From assembly GCF_025345615.1 (NCBI RefSeq), contig NZ_JAODWD010000004.1:558001-622000 (forward strand): a stretch of 64,000 bases of DNA, read 5' to 3'. Shown here piece by piece: positions 18,696 to 27,308 of the stretch. Origin of the DNA: Mycobacterium deserti (lineage in GTDB: Bacteria; Actinomycetota; Actinomycetes; Mycobacteriales; Mycobacteriaceae). A program made the translations under genes and the position numbers. The notes under the pieces were generated by a model. That model saw only the letters and a list, made by a program, of their open reading frames with translations. It searched no databases and was not told where the DNA came from. Position 1 is the first letter of the stretch; each line of letters starts with the position of its first letter.

Positions 18696-20347
18696 GACTT
18701 GCGTTCTCCAGCAGCCTTTTTAGCCGGCCTTTTGGCCGGCGCCTTCTTGACGGCTGTCTTCGCGGCTTTCTCGGCCGGCGCTTTCTTGGCCGGCGCCTTC
18801 TTTGCGCCGTTGCCTGCGGCCTTCTTCGGCGGTTTCTTCCTTCGTGTGTACAGCTCGGGTGTGGGCAACTCGTCGTGTGGCCAGTCGGTGAGCGTGTCGA
18901 GGTAGAGCTGGCGCACTTCGTCGATGCGCTCCTGCAGGTTGTCTTGTGTCCAGTCGTCGACGGGTATCGGCGGGTACACCACGACGTCGACGCGGCCGGG
19001 ATTGAATACGCTGGAGTCGCGCGCGGCGATCACCTCGGCGTTGCGAATCACGATCGGCACGATGGGAATTCCGGCTGACATCGCGATGCGGAACGGCCCC
19101 TTTTTGAACGGGCCGACCTCGGTGGTGTCGAGGCGGGTGCCCTCCGGCGCGATCAGGATGGACAGGCCCTTGCGGGCGAGCTCCTCGACCTTCTTCAGAC
19201 CCTCCACGGCCTTTCGCGGATCCTCCCGATCGATGAACGCCGCATCCATGATCTTGCCCAGCGTGCCGACGATGGGGTCCTTCTCCAACTCTTTCTTCCC
19301 GACGGAGGTGAAGTTGGTCTCGACAAGTCGCCCCGCGATGAGCGGGTCGGCCTGGTTCCGGTGGTTGAAGATGAACACCGCGGGCCGCTGCGCGGTCAGG
19401 TTCTCCCTGCCGAGAACCTGGAGGTCGACACCGATGGTGGTCAACAGTGTCCGGCCGAACGCGGAGGTGAAGAAGTTGACCCCGGTGCGCCGATTACGCG
19501 TCAACACGCCGAGCCCGAGGGCTCCCGCGGCGATCGGCGCCATCGAGGCGATGCCTGCCGCGGTACGGAGCTGCGAAAGTGGGCTGCTGCCACTGCGACT
19601 GGTGAACCGCAGCACCGGCCACCCGCGCTTCGCGGCGACCGCCGCAAGCTTGCCCGCAGGATTGGTGGGTCGCGGGTTCCCTACGAGGTACATGAGCGCG
19701 ACGTCTTCGTCGCCGTCTGCGTAGAAGTAACTCTTGGATAGGTCGACATCGTTCTCGGTCGCGAACCTCTGCACGGCCCTGGCCTTGCCGGGCCCCCAGA
19801 TGATCGGTTTAAGGACTTCTCCGGTGAGCAAGCCGTTCTCGTCGGTCTCGAATTTGTTGCTCAACACGTTCCCGATGCCGAGGAATCGCGCAACCGGCTC
19901 GACCTGGACGGTCAGCGCGGAGGAGCTGAGCACGACGGTGTGTCCGCGGGCCATGTGCGCACGGACCAGCTCACGCATCTCCGGGTAGATGCGGCTGACG
20001 ATCTTCTGGACGAACAGCCGCTCGGCGAGTTCATCGATCTCGTCGAGAGAGTTCCCGCGCAGCATGCGGGCGCCCTTGCCGATGAGATCCTCGAATTCGG
20101 AGCGGCCCAGCCGGTGATTCAACCCCGCCTGCACCATGCCGACGAACTCGCCGACCGACATCTGCCTGCGGCGCAACCGATCCTGCGTCATGACCACCCC
20201 GGTGAACCCGGCGACCAGTGTGCCGTCCAGATCGAAGAACGCGCCGACCTGTGGGCCCGCCGGGCTCGCCTGGATCTCGGCGACAGAGCCGGGCAGGCGC
20301 ATGGTCCTGCGATTGTTCTGCCGCGCTTCGCCGTTTCCCGAAGTCAT
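18692..20347 (-). CDS. plsC: HAD-phosphatase / 1-acylglycerol-3-phosphate acyltransferase fusion
   Basis: 551 residues in three parts. Residues about 30-260 form an HAD-IB phosphatase (FFDLDGTLV with Asp39 and Asp41). Residues about 300-490 form a PlsC acyltransferase with NHRNQAD (His329, Asp334) and APEGTRLDT. Together they could acylate lysophosphatidate and dephosphorylate a phosphate ester, giving diacylglycerol or serving phospholipid synthesis. The last ~50 residues are a Lys-Ala-Pro tail with PAKKAPAEKAAKTAVKK repeats, resembling histone-like or HBHA tails. ATG 20347 overlaps the stop of the WS/DGAT gene (ATGA) and its own stop overlaps plsB2. Corresponds to Rv2483c. Confidence 0.92.
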   Translation of the reverse strand: MTSGNGEARQNNRRTMRLPGSVAEIQASPAGPQVGAFFDLDGTLVAGFTGVVMTQDRLRRRQMSVGEFVGMVQAGLNHRLGRSEFEDLIGKGARMLRGNSLDEIDELAERLFVQKIVSRIYPEMRELVRAHMARGHTVVLSSSALTVQVEPVARFLGIGNVLSNKFETDENGLLTGEVLKPIIWGPGKARAVQRFATENDVDLSKSYFYADGDEDVALMYLVGNPRPTNPAGKLAAVAAKRGWPVLRFTSRSGSSPLSQLRTAAGIASMAPIAAGALGLGVLTRNRRTGVNFFTSAFGRTLLTTIGVDLQVLGRENLTAQRPAVFIFNHRNQADPLIAGRLVETNFTSVGKKELEKDPIVGTLGKIMDAAFIDREDPRKAVEGLKKVEELARKGLSILIAPEGTRLDTTEVGPFKKGPFRIAMSAGIPIVPIVIRNAEVIAARDSSVFNPGRVDVVVYPPIPVDDWTQDNLQERIDEVRQLYLDTLTDWPHDELPTPELYTRRKKPPKKAAGNGAKKAPAKKAPAEKAAKTAVKKAPAKRPAKKAAGERKS

Positions 20348-21828
20348 TGCTGCGCACTTCCATTCGATGAGATGGGCGGGGGTGCGGGTGCGTCAGTGGT
20401 GAAGGTAGCCGGAACGGCGCGGCCGTCGCCGCCGAGTGCGAGCACTTCGTCGAACCCCGACAGCAGGCACCGGGCCCACAGGTCGGGATCGGTGATCGCC
20501 GCACGGTCGTATCGCGTGGTGATCGTGCAGTAACCTGCGCGCGAGACCAGAACGACCATCATCGCGACCCCAGGCAGCGGGCCAAGGCCGTACTGCCGCA
20601 GGATCTTCGCGCCGGCGATGAAGGTGTCGCCCGCGTACACCGGTACGTTGCTGGCCTGCACGTCGGAGTTGACGATCGATCCGGCCATCGACTCGAGGAC
20701 GGAGTCGGGCAACAGGCTGATCAGCGGTGCGATCGCGCCGACCATGTCGATGGCGCGTTCTTCGCGCTTACGCGTCATCTGCGTGCGAATGTTCTTGATG
20801 CGGACCTCGGGGTCCAGAAGACCGATCGGGGCCGCGAGATTGACTCCGGCGAAACGGTTTCCGCCCGCCGGGTCGGCATCGGACCGCAGGTTGACCGGCA
20901 CAGCCATCGGCAGGGTGTCGATCGGGATGCCCATCTCGTCGTGGTAGAGCCGCAGTGCGCCGCAGAGCCCAGCCAGGTAGGCGTCGTTGATCGAGCCACC
21001 CGCGGACTTGGCCGCCTTGTGCAGATCGCCGAACTCGATGTCGATCGCCTCGCTGCGCGACGACAGGCTGCGCCGTCGCAGAACCGGCGAGGGTTCGGCG
21101 ACCGGTCCCATCACGCGGGCGCCCGACACGGCGTAGTCGACGGCGCCGCCCAATCGATGTACCGGATCCCGGACGACCTCTCCGACGACGTGCGCGGCGC
21201 CGAACAACGCGCCTCGCATGCGGCCCGCGATGGTGCCGGGCAGCCGGCTGATGCCTTGGCGCATCAAGTCGTTGGGCGAGAGATCCTGCGGGATCGGCAG
21301 AGGCGCCGGAGCGGCCGTTTCCGCATCGCGTTCGAGGTCGTAGATGTTGGCGAACATATCGACGGCGCCGACTCCGTCGGTGACGGCATGGCTCAGGTGC
21401 ATCATCACCGCCGCTCGCCCGTCCTCGAGTCCTTCGATCAGGGTGGCCGTCCACAGGGGCCGGGAGATGTCGAGTGGCGACTGCACGGCGACCTCGACGA
21501 GGTCCATCACTTGACGCATGGTGCCGGGCTCGGGAATGCGGATTCTGCGGACGTGGAAGTCGAGGTTGAAATCGGGATCGATGACCCACCGCGGCGCGAC
21601 CGTCGGCAAGGTCGGCGTCACGACTTTCTGCCGTAGCCGCAGCACCTTCCGCGAGGCGTTGTCGAACCTGGCCCGGAACCGCTCCCAGTCGGGCGTGCCA
21701 TCCAGGATCTCGAGCGTCATGATCCCTGAGCGCGTACGCGGGTTGCCTTCTCCGCGATGCAGGATCTGGTCCAGCGCACTGAGTTCTTCCGGGAGTCCCG
21801 CGGCGTCGAGGTCCGGCACGTCGCTCAT
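20344..21828 (-). CDS. Wax ester synthase/diacylglycerol acyltransferase family protein
   Basis: 494 residues of the WS/DGAT (TGS) family. The canonical HHxxxDG motif appears as SHAVTDG: catalytic His147 and Asp151 are kept but the first His is Ser. This may reduce activity or be normal for the Rv2484c branch. The family makes triacylglycerol or wax esters from acyl-CoA and diacylglycerol or alcohol at the membrane. Genes for the two preceding steps (plsC, plsB2) follow with overlapping starts, consistent with a triacylglycerol pathway operon. ATG 21828 has GGAGGGGAG about nine bases upstream. The start lies about 125 bp from tRNA-Arg on the opposite strand. Confidence 0.9.
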   Translation of the reverse strand: MSDVPDLDAAGLPEELSALDQILHRGEGNPRTRSGIMTLEILDGTPDWERFRARFDNASRKVLRLRQKVVTPTLPTVAPRWVIDPDFNLDFHVRRIRIPEPGTMRQVMDLVEVAVQSPLDISRPLWTATLIEGLEDGRAAVMMHLSHAVTDGVGAVDMFANIYDLERDAETAAPAPLPIPQDLSPNDLMRQGISRLPGTIAGRMRGALFGAAHVVGEVVRDPVHRLGGAVDYAVSGARVMGPVAEPSPVLRRRSLSSRSEAIDIEFGDLHKAAKSAGGSINDAYLAGLCGALRLYHDEMGIPIDTLPMAVPVNLRSDADPAGGNRFAGVNLAAPIGLLDPEVRIKNIRTQMTRKREERAIDMVGAIAPLISLLPDSVLESMAGSIVNSDVQASNVPVYAGDTFIAGAKILRQYGLGPLPGVAMMVVLVSRAGYCTITTRYDRAAITDPDLWARCLLSGFDEVLALGGDGRAVPATFTTDAPAPPPISSNGSAQQ

Positions 21829-21952
21829 GGGTCGTCGCTCCCCTCCATTCGACGGTGAAGTAATGACGTCACCACGCTAGTCCGCCACCCGGCGGCACGA
21901 GGGACCTTTAATAGCTGAGGGCACGTGCCCAGGCGATAGACTCTCTGGCGTT

Positions 21953-22026
21953 GCCTCCGTAGCTCAGTTGGATAGAGCATCGGCCTTCTAATCCGAATGT
22001 CGCAGGTTCGATTCCTGCCGGGGGCG
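21953..22026 (+). tRNA. tRNA-Arg (anticodon TCT)
   Basis: Acceptor arm GCCTCCG/CGGGGGC (one G-T wobble) with discriminator G at 22026, D-arm GCTC...GAGC, T-arm GCAGG-TTCGATT-CCTGC. The anticodon loop CTTCTAA gives TCT, reading AGA/AGG. The anticodon stem is TCGGC/TCCGA, so the last pair (31-39) is C-T, a mismatch. No CCA is encoded directly after the discriminator. A TAGACT at 21937-21942 is a possible -10 element 11 bp upstream. Confidence 0.93.
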
Positions 22027-22066
22027 CTGATGTGGCGCCGACCTGCCACCGGGTACACAGGACGCG

Positions 22067-22822
22067 ATGCCAAGCAACGATGCCTACCGGCGGCTGAGTC
22101 CGCGTCCCGATGCCGGCTACGTGTACCGGACCTCGTGGCCCGTTCCGACCGGTGACATCGACGGCGACTTGCGACTACGCCTCGACGGAGTGGCCCGCTA
22201 CATCCAGGAGGTGGGTGCGGAGAATCTGCTCGACGCCGGTGAGGCCGAAGAACATCCGCACTGGCTCGTCCAGCGCACGGTGATCGACGTGGTCCAACCC
22301 ATCGAGTGGCCCAATGAGGTGTCGTTCAGTCGGTGGTGTCCGGCGCTGTCGACCAGGTGGTGCTCCATGCGCGTCGACCTCGTCGGAAGCGACGGCGGCC
22401 GTATCGAGACCGAGGGCTTCTGGATCGCCATCAACGAGCGCACGCTCACCCCGCAGCGGGTCTCCGACAGTCTGATCGAGAAGTTCGCGAGCACCACCGA
22501 GGTGCACCGCCTCAAATGGCGGCCGTGGCTGGCGGACCCGGCCGACGCGGACGTCACAATGCCATTCGCCTTGCGTCGCACCGACATCGACGTTTTCGAA
22601 CACGTCACCAACACTGCGTACTGGCACGCCATCCACGAAGTGATGGCAGCACAGCCCGAGATCTGCAGACCGCCGTATCGAGCTGTCGTGGAATATCGCA
22701 AGCCGATCCGGTATGGCGAAGAGGTAATGCTGCGGTGGGCCCGCCGCGACGACGATGTGCACATCGCCATAGCTGTCGGCGAAGAGGTCCGTGCCGCGGC
22801 GCTGCTCCGCAAGCTCTCGTGA
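22067..22822 (+). CDS. Acyl-ACP thioesterase, double hot-dog
   Basis: 251 residues fitting the acyl-ACP thioesterase family (compare Rv2001). The first hot-dog unit spans about residues 15-135 (RLRLDGVARYIQEVGAENL, then HWLVQRTVIDVVQPI); the second spans about 150-250 (LRRTDIDVFEHVTNTAYWHA). In plant FatA/B-like enzymes this fold releases fatty acids from ACP. In a mycobacterium with FAS-I and FAS-II its acceptor could be AcpM or CoA; that is not visible here. ATG 22067 starts 40 bp after the tRNA. In H37Rv this position is not occupied by this gene, so it is part of a variable block next to the tRNA. Confidence 0.88.
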   Translation: MPSNDAYRRLSPRPDAGYVYRTSWPVPTGDIDGDLRLRLDGVARYIQEVGAENLLDAGEAEEHPHWLVQRTVIDVVQPIEWPNEVSFSRWCPALSTRWCSMRVDLVGSDGGRIETEGFWIAINERTLTPQRVSDSLIEKFASTTEVHRLKWRPWLADPADADVTMPFALRRTDIDVFEHVTNTAYWHAIHEVMAAQPEICRPPYRAVVEYRKPIRYGEEVMLRWARRDDDVHIAIAVGEEVRAAALLRKLS

Positions 22823-22887
22823 CGGCGACTGGACCGCCGCGACCTGGAAGGATACGTTTGCTACACGACCGACGGGGAGGAATTGAG

Positions 22888-24225
22888 ATGGTGCGACCGG
22901 GCAGAAAGCGCGGGACGCGATTGGCGATGGGCGTCGCGGCCGTCGGCGTGGCGACCAGCGTCGTAGGCGTTGCCGCCACACAGCCCGCATCGATCTCTTC
23001 GCCCCTGGTCGACCTCACCGCGCTGATCGCCGTCGGCAGCTCGACCAACCCCTCCGGCGCCGGTGTTCAGGACTTCTTCGGAGGACAGTTCAGGGATCCA
23101 CAGTTCACCGGCCCATCCGGCGACGACATCACCACCGTCAACTTCCTTACCGGCCCGTGGGGCATCGGCCAGGCGCTGCAAGCCAATAGTGACGACCCGA
23201 GGAACGCCGTCGTCGCCTCGGGCTGGGGCGCCGCGAACGCGAGTTTGCTGTTGGGGCAGCTGGCGCAGCGCAACGATCCCGTCGTGGGCAAGACCGTCTG
23301 GGTACTCGACAACAACGTGTCGGCACCCGATGGCGGCTTCGGCACAAGGTATCCGTGGTTCGCGCTGATCGGGGTCAACCCGTTCCCCACGCCGACCGAC
23401 ACGGGCGCGACGGTCATCGTCACCGCCTATCAGTACAACTACAACTCCAACGCTCCTGCCGACCTGTTCAATGGTCTGGCCCACCTCAACTCGCTGGTCG
23501 CCTACCTGTACGGGTATCAGGATCAGCAGCAGATCGACCTGCCGGTAGACGACCAGGGCAATCCGACGTGCGGTTCGAGCACATGCACGGTCTCCGAAGA
23601 CGGTCGGGTCATCGCATACGTCGTTCAGAAAGGCAAGACGACGTACGTCACCTACACGACCGATCAGTTGCCGCTGGCGCGGTTGATCCGCGACGTCGTA
23701 CCGTTCGGCATCGGCGACATGATTGCCGACCGCGCTGAACCGCTGTTGAAGCTGATCGTCGACTCCGCCTACTACGGCGGCAATCCCATCCCGGCAGATC
23801 CGAGCCAGTACAAGCCGGCGCGGCTCTTCCCGTCGCCCGCGGAGATCGCCGACACGATCTCGAAGATTCCGGGTGCGGTCCAGGAAGGTTTCGCGCCGAT
23901 CCCGCCGGCCGAGTCGACTGTCGATGACGCCGTGGTCTCCACTTCCGCCGACGATCAAGAGCAGACCATCATCGAGTCGGGGGAAGAGCCGGAGAAGGCG
24001 ACCAAGCCGCTGACCAACGTGCAGCGCCAGAGCGACAAGTCCGTGCCGGGAAAGATCGGTGAGGACGAGTCGGAAACCCCTGACGTTGCGCAGGATTCAA
24101 CGATCACCCAGCCGGAGACGCCCACGCAGAATCAGGATGACGCCGATCCGGCGGCCGCCGATCCTGGCACCGCAGGCGACGACCCTGACAACGGCGACAA
24201 GGGCGACAACGGCGACGAGTCGTAG
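22888..24225 (+). CDS. Secreted PE-PPE-domain (alpha/beta-hydrolase-like) protein, nucleophile apparently missing
   Basis: 445 residues from ATG 22888, with GGGGAGG seven bases upstream; the frame is open far upstream but that is the thioesterase in another frame. An N-terminal signal peptide (RRxG-like KRGTRLAMGVAAVGVATSVVG) leads into a PE-PPE domain, about residues 45-290. In active PE-PPE esterases the nucleophile sits in GxSxG; the matching stretch reads ASGWGAANAS, with Gly where Ser is expected. The C-terminal 100 residues are acidic, Asp/Pro/Gly-rich and low complexity, ending in GDKGDNGDES. No PE or PPE N-terminal domain is present. Role: likely cell-envelope or exported, catalysis doubtful. 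Confidence 0.8.
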   Translation: MVRPGRKRGTRLAMGVAAVGVATSVVGVAATQPASISSPLVDLTALIAVGSSTNPSGAGVQDFFGGQFRDPQFTGPSGDDITTVNFLTGPWGIGQALQANSDDPRNAVVASGWGAANASLLLGQLAQRNDPVVGKTVWVLDNNVSAPDGGFGTRYPWFALIGVNPFPTPTDTGATVIVTAYQYNYNSNAPADLFNGLAHLNSLVAYLYGYQDQQQIDLPVDDQGNPTCGSSTCTVSEDGRVIAYVVQKGKTTYVTYTTDQLPLARLIRDVVPFGIGDMIADRAEPLLKLIVDSAYYGGNPIPADPSQYKPARLFPSPAEIADTISKIPGAVQEGFAPIPPAESTVDDAVVSTSADDQEQTIIESGEEPEKATKPLTNVQRQSDKSVPGKIGEDESETPDVAQDSTITQPETPTQNQDDADPAAADPGTAGDDPDNGDKGDNGDES

Positions 24226-24243
24226 CGTGGCACAGTCGTCGGC

Positions 24244-24855
24244 ATGACGGCCGACGGCGAGTACTGGAACCACAACGCCGCATATCACGGATGGCTGGTA
24301 GGAATCGCCATGAGGCACCACGGCGACGTCCTGGATGCCGGGTGTGGGGAGGGCCTTCTCGCGCAGCGTCTGGCCGCGGTGTCACGGTCGGTGACGGCGA
24401 TTGATCCCGACCGGTGGGCGACTGAAAAGGCCACCGAGCGCCTGGCGACGCTTGATCACGTATCCGTCTCCCATGAGACGTTCGACGACTTCGACGCCGA
24501 GGGCCGGAGGTTCGACCTCGTCACCTTCGTCGCCACGCTGCACCACATGGATCTGCGGGCGTCGCTGCAGAAATCGAGAGACCTTCTGACACCCGGCGGA
24601 GAAATAGCAGTCGTGGGCGTGTCGGCGAACAAGACGGTGCGCGATTGGGCTTGGGCAGTGGCGTGCGTGCCTGCGGCGCGGCTGGGGTCGTGGTGGCACC
24701 GAGAGATCCGCGACGTCGGCGTGCGGGTGGCCGAGCCGACGGAAGGGCTCGATGACATTCGCCGCACGGTTGACGACGTTCTGCCGGGCGCCTGGATCCG
24801 GCGCGGCCTGTACTACAGATATCGCATGCTGTGGTCGAACGGGCGGGTCCCGTAA
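24244..24855 (+). CDS. Class I SAM-dependent methyltransferase
   Basis: 203 residues. Motif I VLDAGCGEGLLA binds SAM; AIDP (the acidic end of strand 2) and FDLVTFVATLHHMD (post-motif/motif IV) follow, in the normal order of small class I methyltransferases. Nothing indicates the acceptor. The C-terminal part has a hydrophobic WAWAVACVPAARLGSWW segment that may form a lipid- or membrane-facing lid. ATG 24244 follows the PE-PPE gene by 18 bp, so both may share a transcript. Confidence 0.85.
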   Translation: MTADGEYWNHNAAYHGWLVGIAMRHHGDVLDAGCGEGLLAQRLAAVSRSVTAIDPDRWATEKATERLATLDHVSVSHETFDDFDAEGRRFDLVTFVATLHHMDLRASLQKSRDLLTPGGEIAVVGVSANKTVRDWAWAVACVPAARLGSWWHREIRDVGVRVAEPTEGLDDIRRTVDDVLPGAWIRRGLYYRYRMLWSNGRVP

Positions 24856-24962
24856 ATTCACCTGCGCCACGAGTGAACCGACACCACCACCCCCGGCAGT
24901 ACCTGCTGCCGACGACGGCGAAACCGCCGATTAGCCCCCGCCGAACTGGCTACACTCACGGC

Positions 24963-25352
24963 GTGAAGCCAGGCCGGCGCGCCACCCACGCACCTGCGGT
25001 CATCGCAGCATGGGTGCTGCTGGCGGGTGCCATGGCACCGGCGGCTCACGCCGGCCCGCCCAGCTACGGCAGCAACGGCGTGTTCAACGTCGTCACCAAC
25101 CCTCGCCCGGGATGGACGACGGCCTCGATCGAACCGGGCCGCTACCGGGTCGACCAAGCACCGAGCATGTACCCCTATCAGAGCGCGCCCGGTTTCTGGT
25201 ACCGGTGCCACAACTTCCCCTGCAGCGCGGGCTTTCCCGGCAACGTCATCGCGAGCGGCCCCGCCGTTCGCGACGTCCCGACATTCATGGACGTCCTACC
25301 CAGTGACGTGGCGGTGGCGCTGGCCAACGTCACGCTGACGGTCGCCAACTGA
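24963..25352 (+). CDS. Small secreted protein with one Cys pair, unknown function
   Basis: 129 residues from GTG 24963. A signal peptide is clear (basic KPGRRATH, hydrophobic AVIAAWVLLAGAMAPA, cleavage near AHA-GPP). The mature part is about 100 residues with two Cys six apart (RCHNFPCS), probably disulfide-bonded after export. It resembles small mycobacterial exported proteins of unknown role. It stands 108 bp after the methyltransferase and 23 bp before echA14. I do not recognise a family with confidence. Confidence 0.72.
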   Translation: MKPGRRATHAPAVIAAWVLLAGAMAPAAHAGPPSYGSNGVFNVVTNPRPGWTTASIEPGRYRVDQAPSMYPYQSAPGFWYRCHNFPCSAGFPGNVIASGPAVRDVPTFMDVLPSDVAVALANVTLTVAN

Positions 25353-25375
25353 ACGCTGTCACTAGGCTGAGCCTC

Positions 25376-26128
25376 GTGTCCGAACCGGTACTGGTCCATG
25401 TCGAGGATCGCGTCGCGCTGCTGACCGTCAACGACCCCGACCGCCGCAACGCGGTGACCGCGGAGATATCGGCGGCTCTGCGCGCCGCCGTCGATGCCGC
25501 CGAAGCCGACGCCGACGTCCACGCCCTCATCGTGACCGGCGCGGGCAAGGCGTTCTGCGCCGGAGCCGACCTGACCGCGCTGGGTGCGGCGACCGAGGAT
25601 GGCCTGCGCAAGATCTACGACGGATTCCTTGCGGTCGCCAACTGCACGCTGCCGACGATCGCCGCCGTCAACGGTGCGGCCGTCGGCGCCGGGATGAATC
25701 TCGCACTGGCCGCCGACGTGCGTATCGCAGGTCCGGGGGCGCTGTTCGATCCGCGTTTCCAGAAGCTGGGCATCCACCCGGGCGGCGGCGCCACGTGGAT
25801 GTTGCAGCGTGGTGTCGGCCCACAGGTGGCTCGCGCGTCGCTGCTTTTCGGCATGCGGTTCGACGCGCAATCCGCCGTCCGGCACGGCCTGGCTCTCGAG
25901 ATCGCCGACGATCCGGTCGCGGCCGCCCGCGCACTGGCCGCCGGCCCCGCCTCGGCGCCCCGCGAAGTGGTGCTCGCGACGAAGGCGTCGATGCGGGCCA
26001 CCGCTAACCCGGGCTTCGTCGACACCGAACAGCACAGGCTCGCGGTCGACACCGAACTCGGCCCGCAGGCCCTGTCAATCGAGTCGCCCGAGTTCGCGCG
26101 TCGCCTCCAAGCCGCGCAGCGCAAGTGA
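25376..26128 (+). CDS. echA14: Enoyl-CoA hydratase/isomerase
   Basis: 250 residues of the crotonase superfamily. The oxyanion-hole regions are present: GAGKAFCAGADLTAL (about 58-72) and AAVNGAAVGAGMNLALAADVRI (about 96-117). The usual acidic catalytic residue of hydratases is expected after PRFQKLGIHPGGG; here this loop lacks the common E in the LGL-P-E pattern, so activity could be isomerase or hydratase. GTG 25376 is the start. The position resembles Rv2486 (echA14) in H37Rv, and the convergent neighbour bkdC links it to acyl-CoA catabolism. Its stop is one base from the bkdC stop. Confidence 0.82.
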   Translation: MSEPVLVHVEDRVALLTVNDPDRRNAVTAEISAALRAAVDAAEADADVHALIVTGAGKAFCAGADLTALGAATEDGLRKIYDGFLAVANCTLPTIAAVNGAAVGAGMNLALAADVRIAGPGALFDPRFQKLGIHPGGGATWMLQRGVGPQVARASLLFGMRFDAQSAVRHGLALEIADDPVAAARALAAGPASAPREVVLATKASMRATANPGFVDTEQHRLAVDTELGPQALSIESPEFARRLQAAQRK

Positions 26129-26129
26129 T

Positions 26130-27308
26130 TTAGAGGTCGAGCAGCGCCAGTTCCGGTGACTCGATGAGGTCGCGTACCTCGCACAGGAACGCCGCGACCT
26201 GCGCGCCGTCGACGATGCGATGGTCGAACGCACACGTCAGCGACATCGTGGGCCGTGCGACGACGTGGCCCTCGACCACCACCGGCCGCGGCTTGAGCGA
26301 GCCCATCCCCAGGATGGCTGCCTCCGGATAGTTGATGACGGGCACACCGTCGTCCAGACCGAGCGCGCCGAAGTTCGACACGGTGAACGTCGAGCCCTGC
26401 AACTGCGCCGGTGTCAGCGTGCCTGCCCGCGCATCGTCGATCAATCGACCCACCACCGCCGCCAGTTCGCGGGTGGTCTTGTCCTGTGCGTCCTCGATGA
26501 CGGGAACCAGCAGCCCGCGCGGGGCCGCCACGCCGAAACCCAGGTGCACCCCCGAGTGCAGACGAACCTGGGGACCCTCGGTCGTCTCGACCCACGTCGA
26601 ATTCAGGGCCGGGTGTCGCCGCAGCGCGATCGTCAACAACCGCAAGGTCAACACGAACGGTGTCACCGCGTCTTCGCAGCTGTCCCGCAACAGGTCTCGC
26701 AGCCGCAGTAGTTTCGCGCCGTCGACCTGCACGCCCGCATGAGCATCGGGGATCTCGCGGCGCGACAGCGTCATTCGGCGTGCCATCTCCGCTTGCACGC
26801 CCCGCACCGACACCGTGTCCGGATCGGTTGCCGACCGGCCTGCCGCCACCATGACGTCCTCGCGGGTGATGACGCTGTCTGGGCCGGAAGCCGTCACCGC
26901 ATGCAGGTCGACGTTCAGGTCAGCGGCCAACTTGCGCACCGGTGGTTTGGCCCGCGGCCGCGTCGCAGGTGCGCCGTTGGCCCGCCTGCTGCTGTCCATC
27001 GCGTCGTCAGCGCCGTACCCGACGAGCACCGGAGTGCGCTTCGGTTCGGCGCCCGCAGCGGCAGACGTCGATATGCGAACCAACACGGATCCGACGGCTA
27101 GCGTCTGCCCTTCAGCGCCGCCGAGTTCGACGATGCGCCCGGCATACGGGCTCGGTATCTCGACTTCGGCTTTGTTCGTCTCCACCGTGCACAGCGTCTG
27201 GTTGAGTTCGACGACGTCACCGACCGCTACCTCCCACGCGGTGATCGTCGCGTCCTCCAAGCCTTCGCCGAGATCGGGAACGAGGAAGTCCCGCACGCCG
27301 CCGCTCAT
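26130..27308 (-). CDS. bkdC: Branched-chain keto-acid dehydrogenase E2, lipoyl acyltransferase
   Basis: 392 residues: one lipoyl domain (1-75), a short linker, an E3/E1-binding domain (about 115-150, VRKLAADLNVDLHAV), and the catalytic domain (about 165-392) with HRIVDG, His363 and Asp367. The lipoylated Lys46 lies in ETNKAEVEIP; most E2 proteins have D-K-A, here N-K-A. In M. tuberculosis BkdC partners with BkdA/BkdB and the shared E3 Lpd, oxidising keto-acids of Leu, Ile and Val to acyl-CoA. The ATG 27308 overlaps the bkdB stop by four bases (ATGA). Confidence 0.95.
   Translation of the reverse strand: MSGGVRDFLVPDLGEGLEDATITAWEVAVGDVVELNQTLCTVETNKAEVEIPSPYAGRIVELGGAEGQTLAVGSVLVRISTSAAAGAEPKRTPVLVGYGADDAMDSSRRANGAPATRPRAKPPVRKLAADLNVDLHAVTASGPDSVITREDVMVAAGRSATDPDTVSVRGVQAEMARRMTLSRREIPDAHAGVQVDGAKLLRLRDLLRDSCEDAVTPFVLTLRLLTIALRRHPALNSTWVETTEGPQVRLHSGVHLGFGVAAPRGLLVPVIEDAQDKTTRELAAVVGRLIDDARAGTLTPAQLQGSTFTVSNFGALGLDDGVPVINYPEAAILGMGSLKPRPVVVEGHVVARPTMSLTCAFDHRIVDGAQVAAFLCEVRDLIESPELALLDL

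Noticed and set aside
22175..22990. Minus-strand frame over the acyl-ACP thioesterase
   Set aside because: Antisense shadow; the plus strand has both hot-dog signatures.
21953..25352. Integrated phage or genomic island at tRNA-Arg
   Set aside because: No integrase, phage gene or duplicated tRNA end is visible; composition resembles the surroundings.
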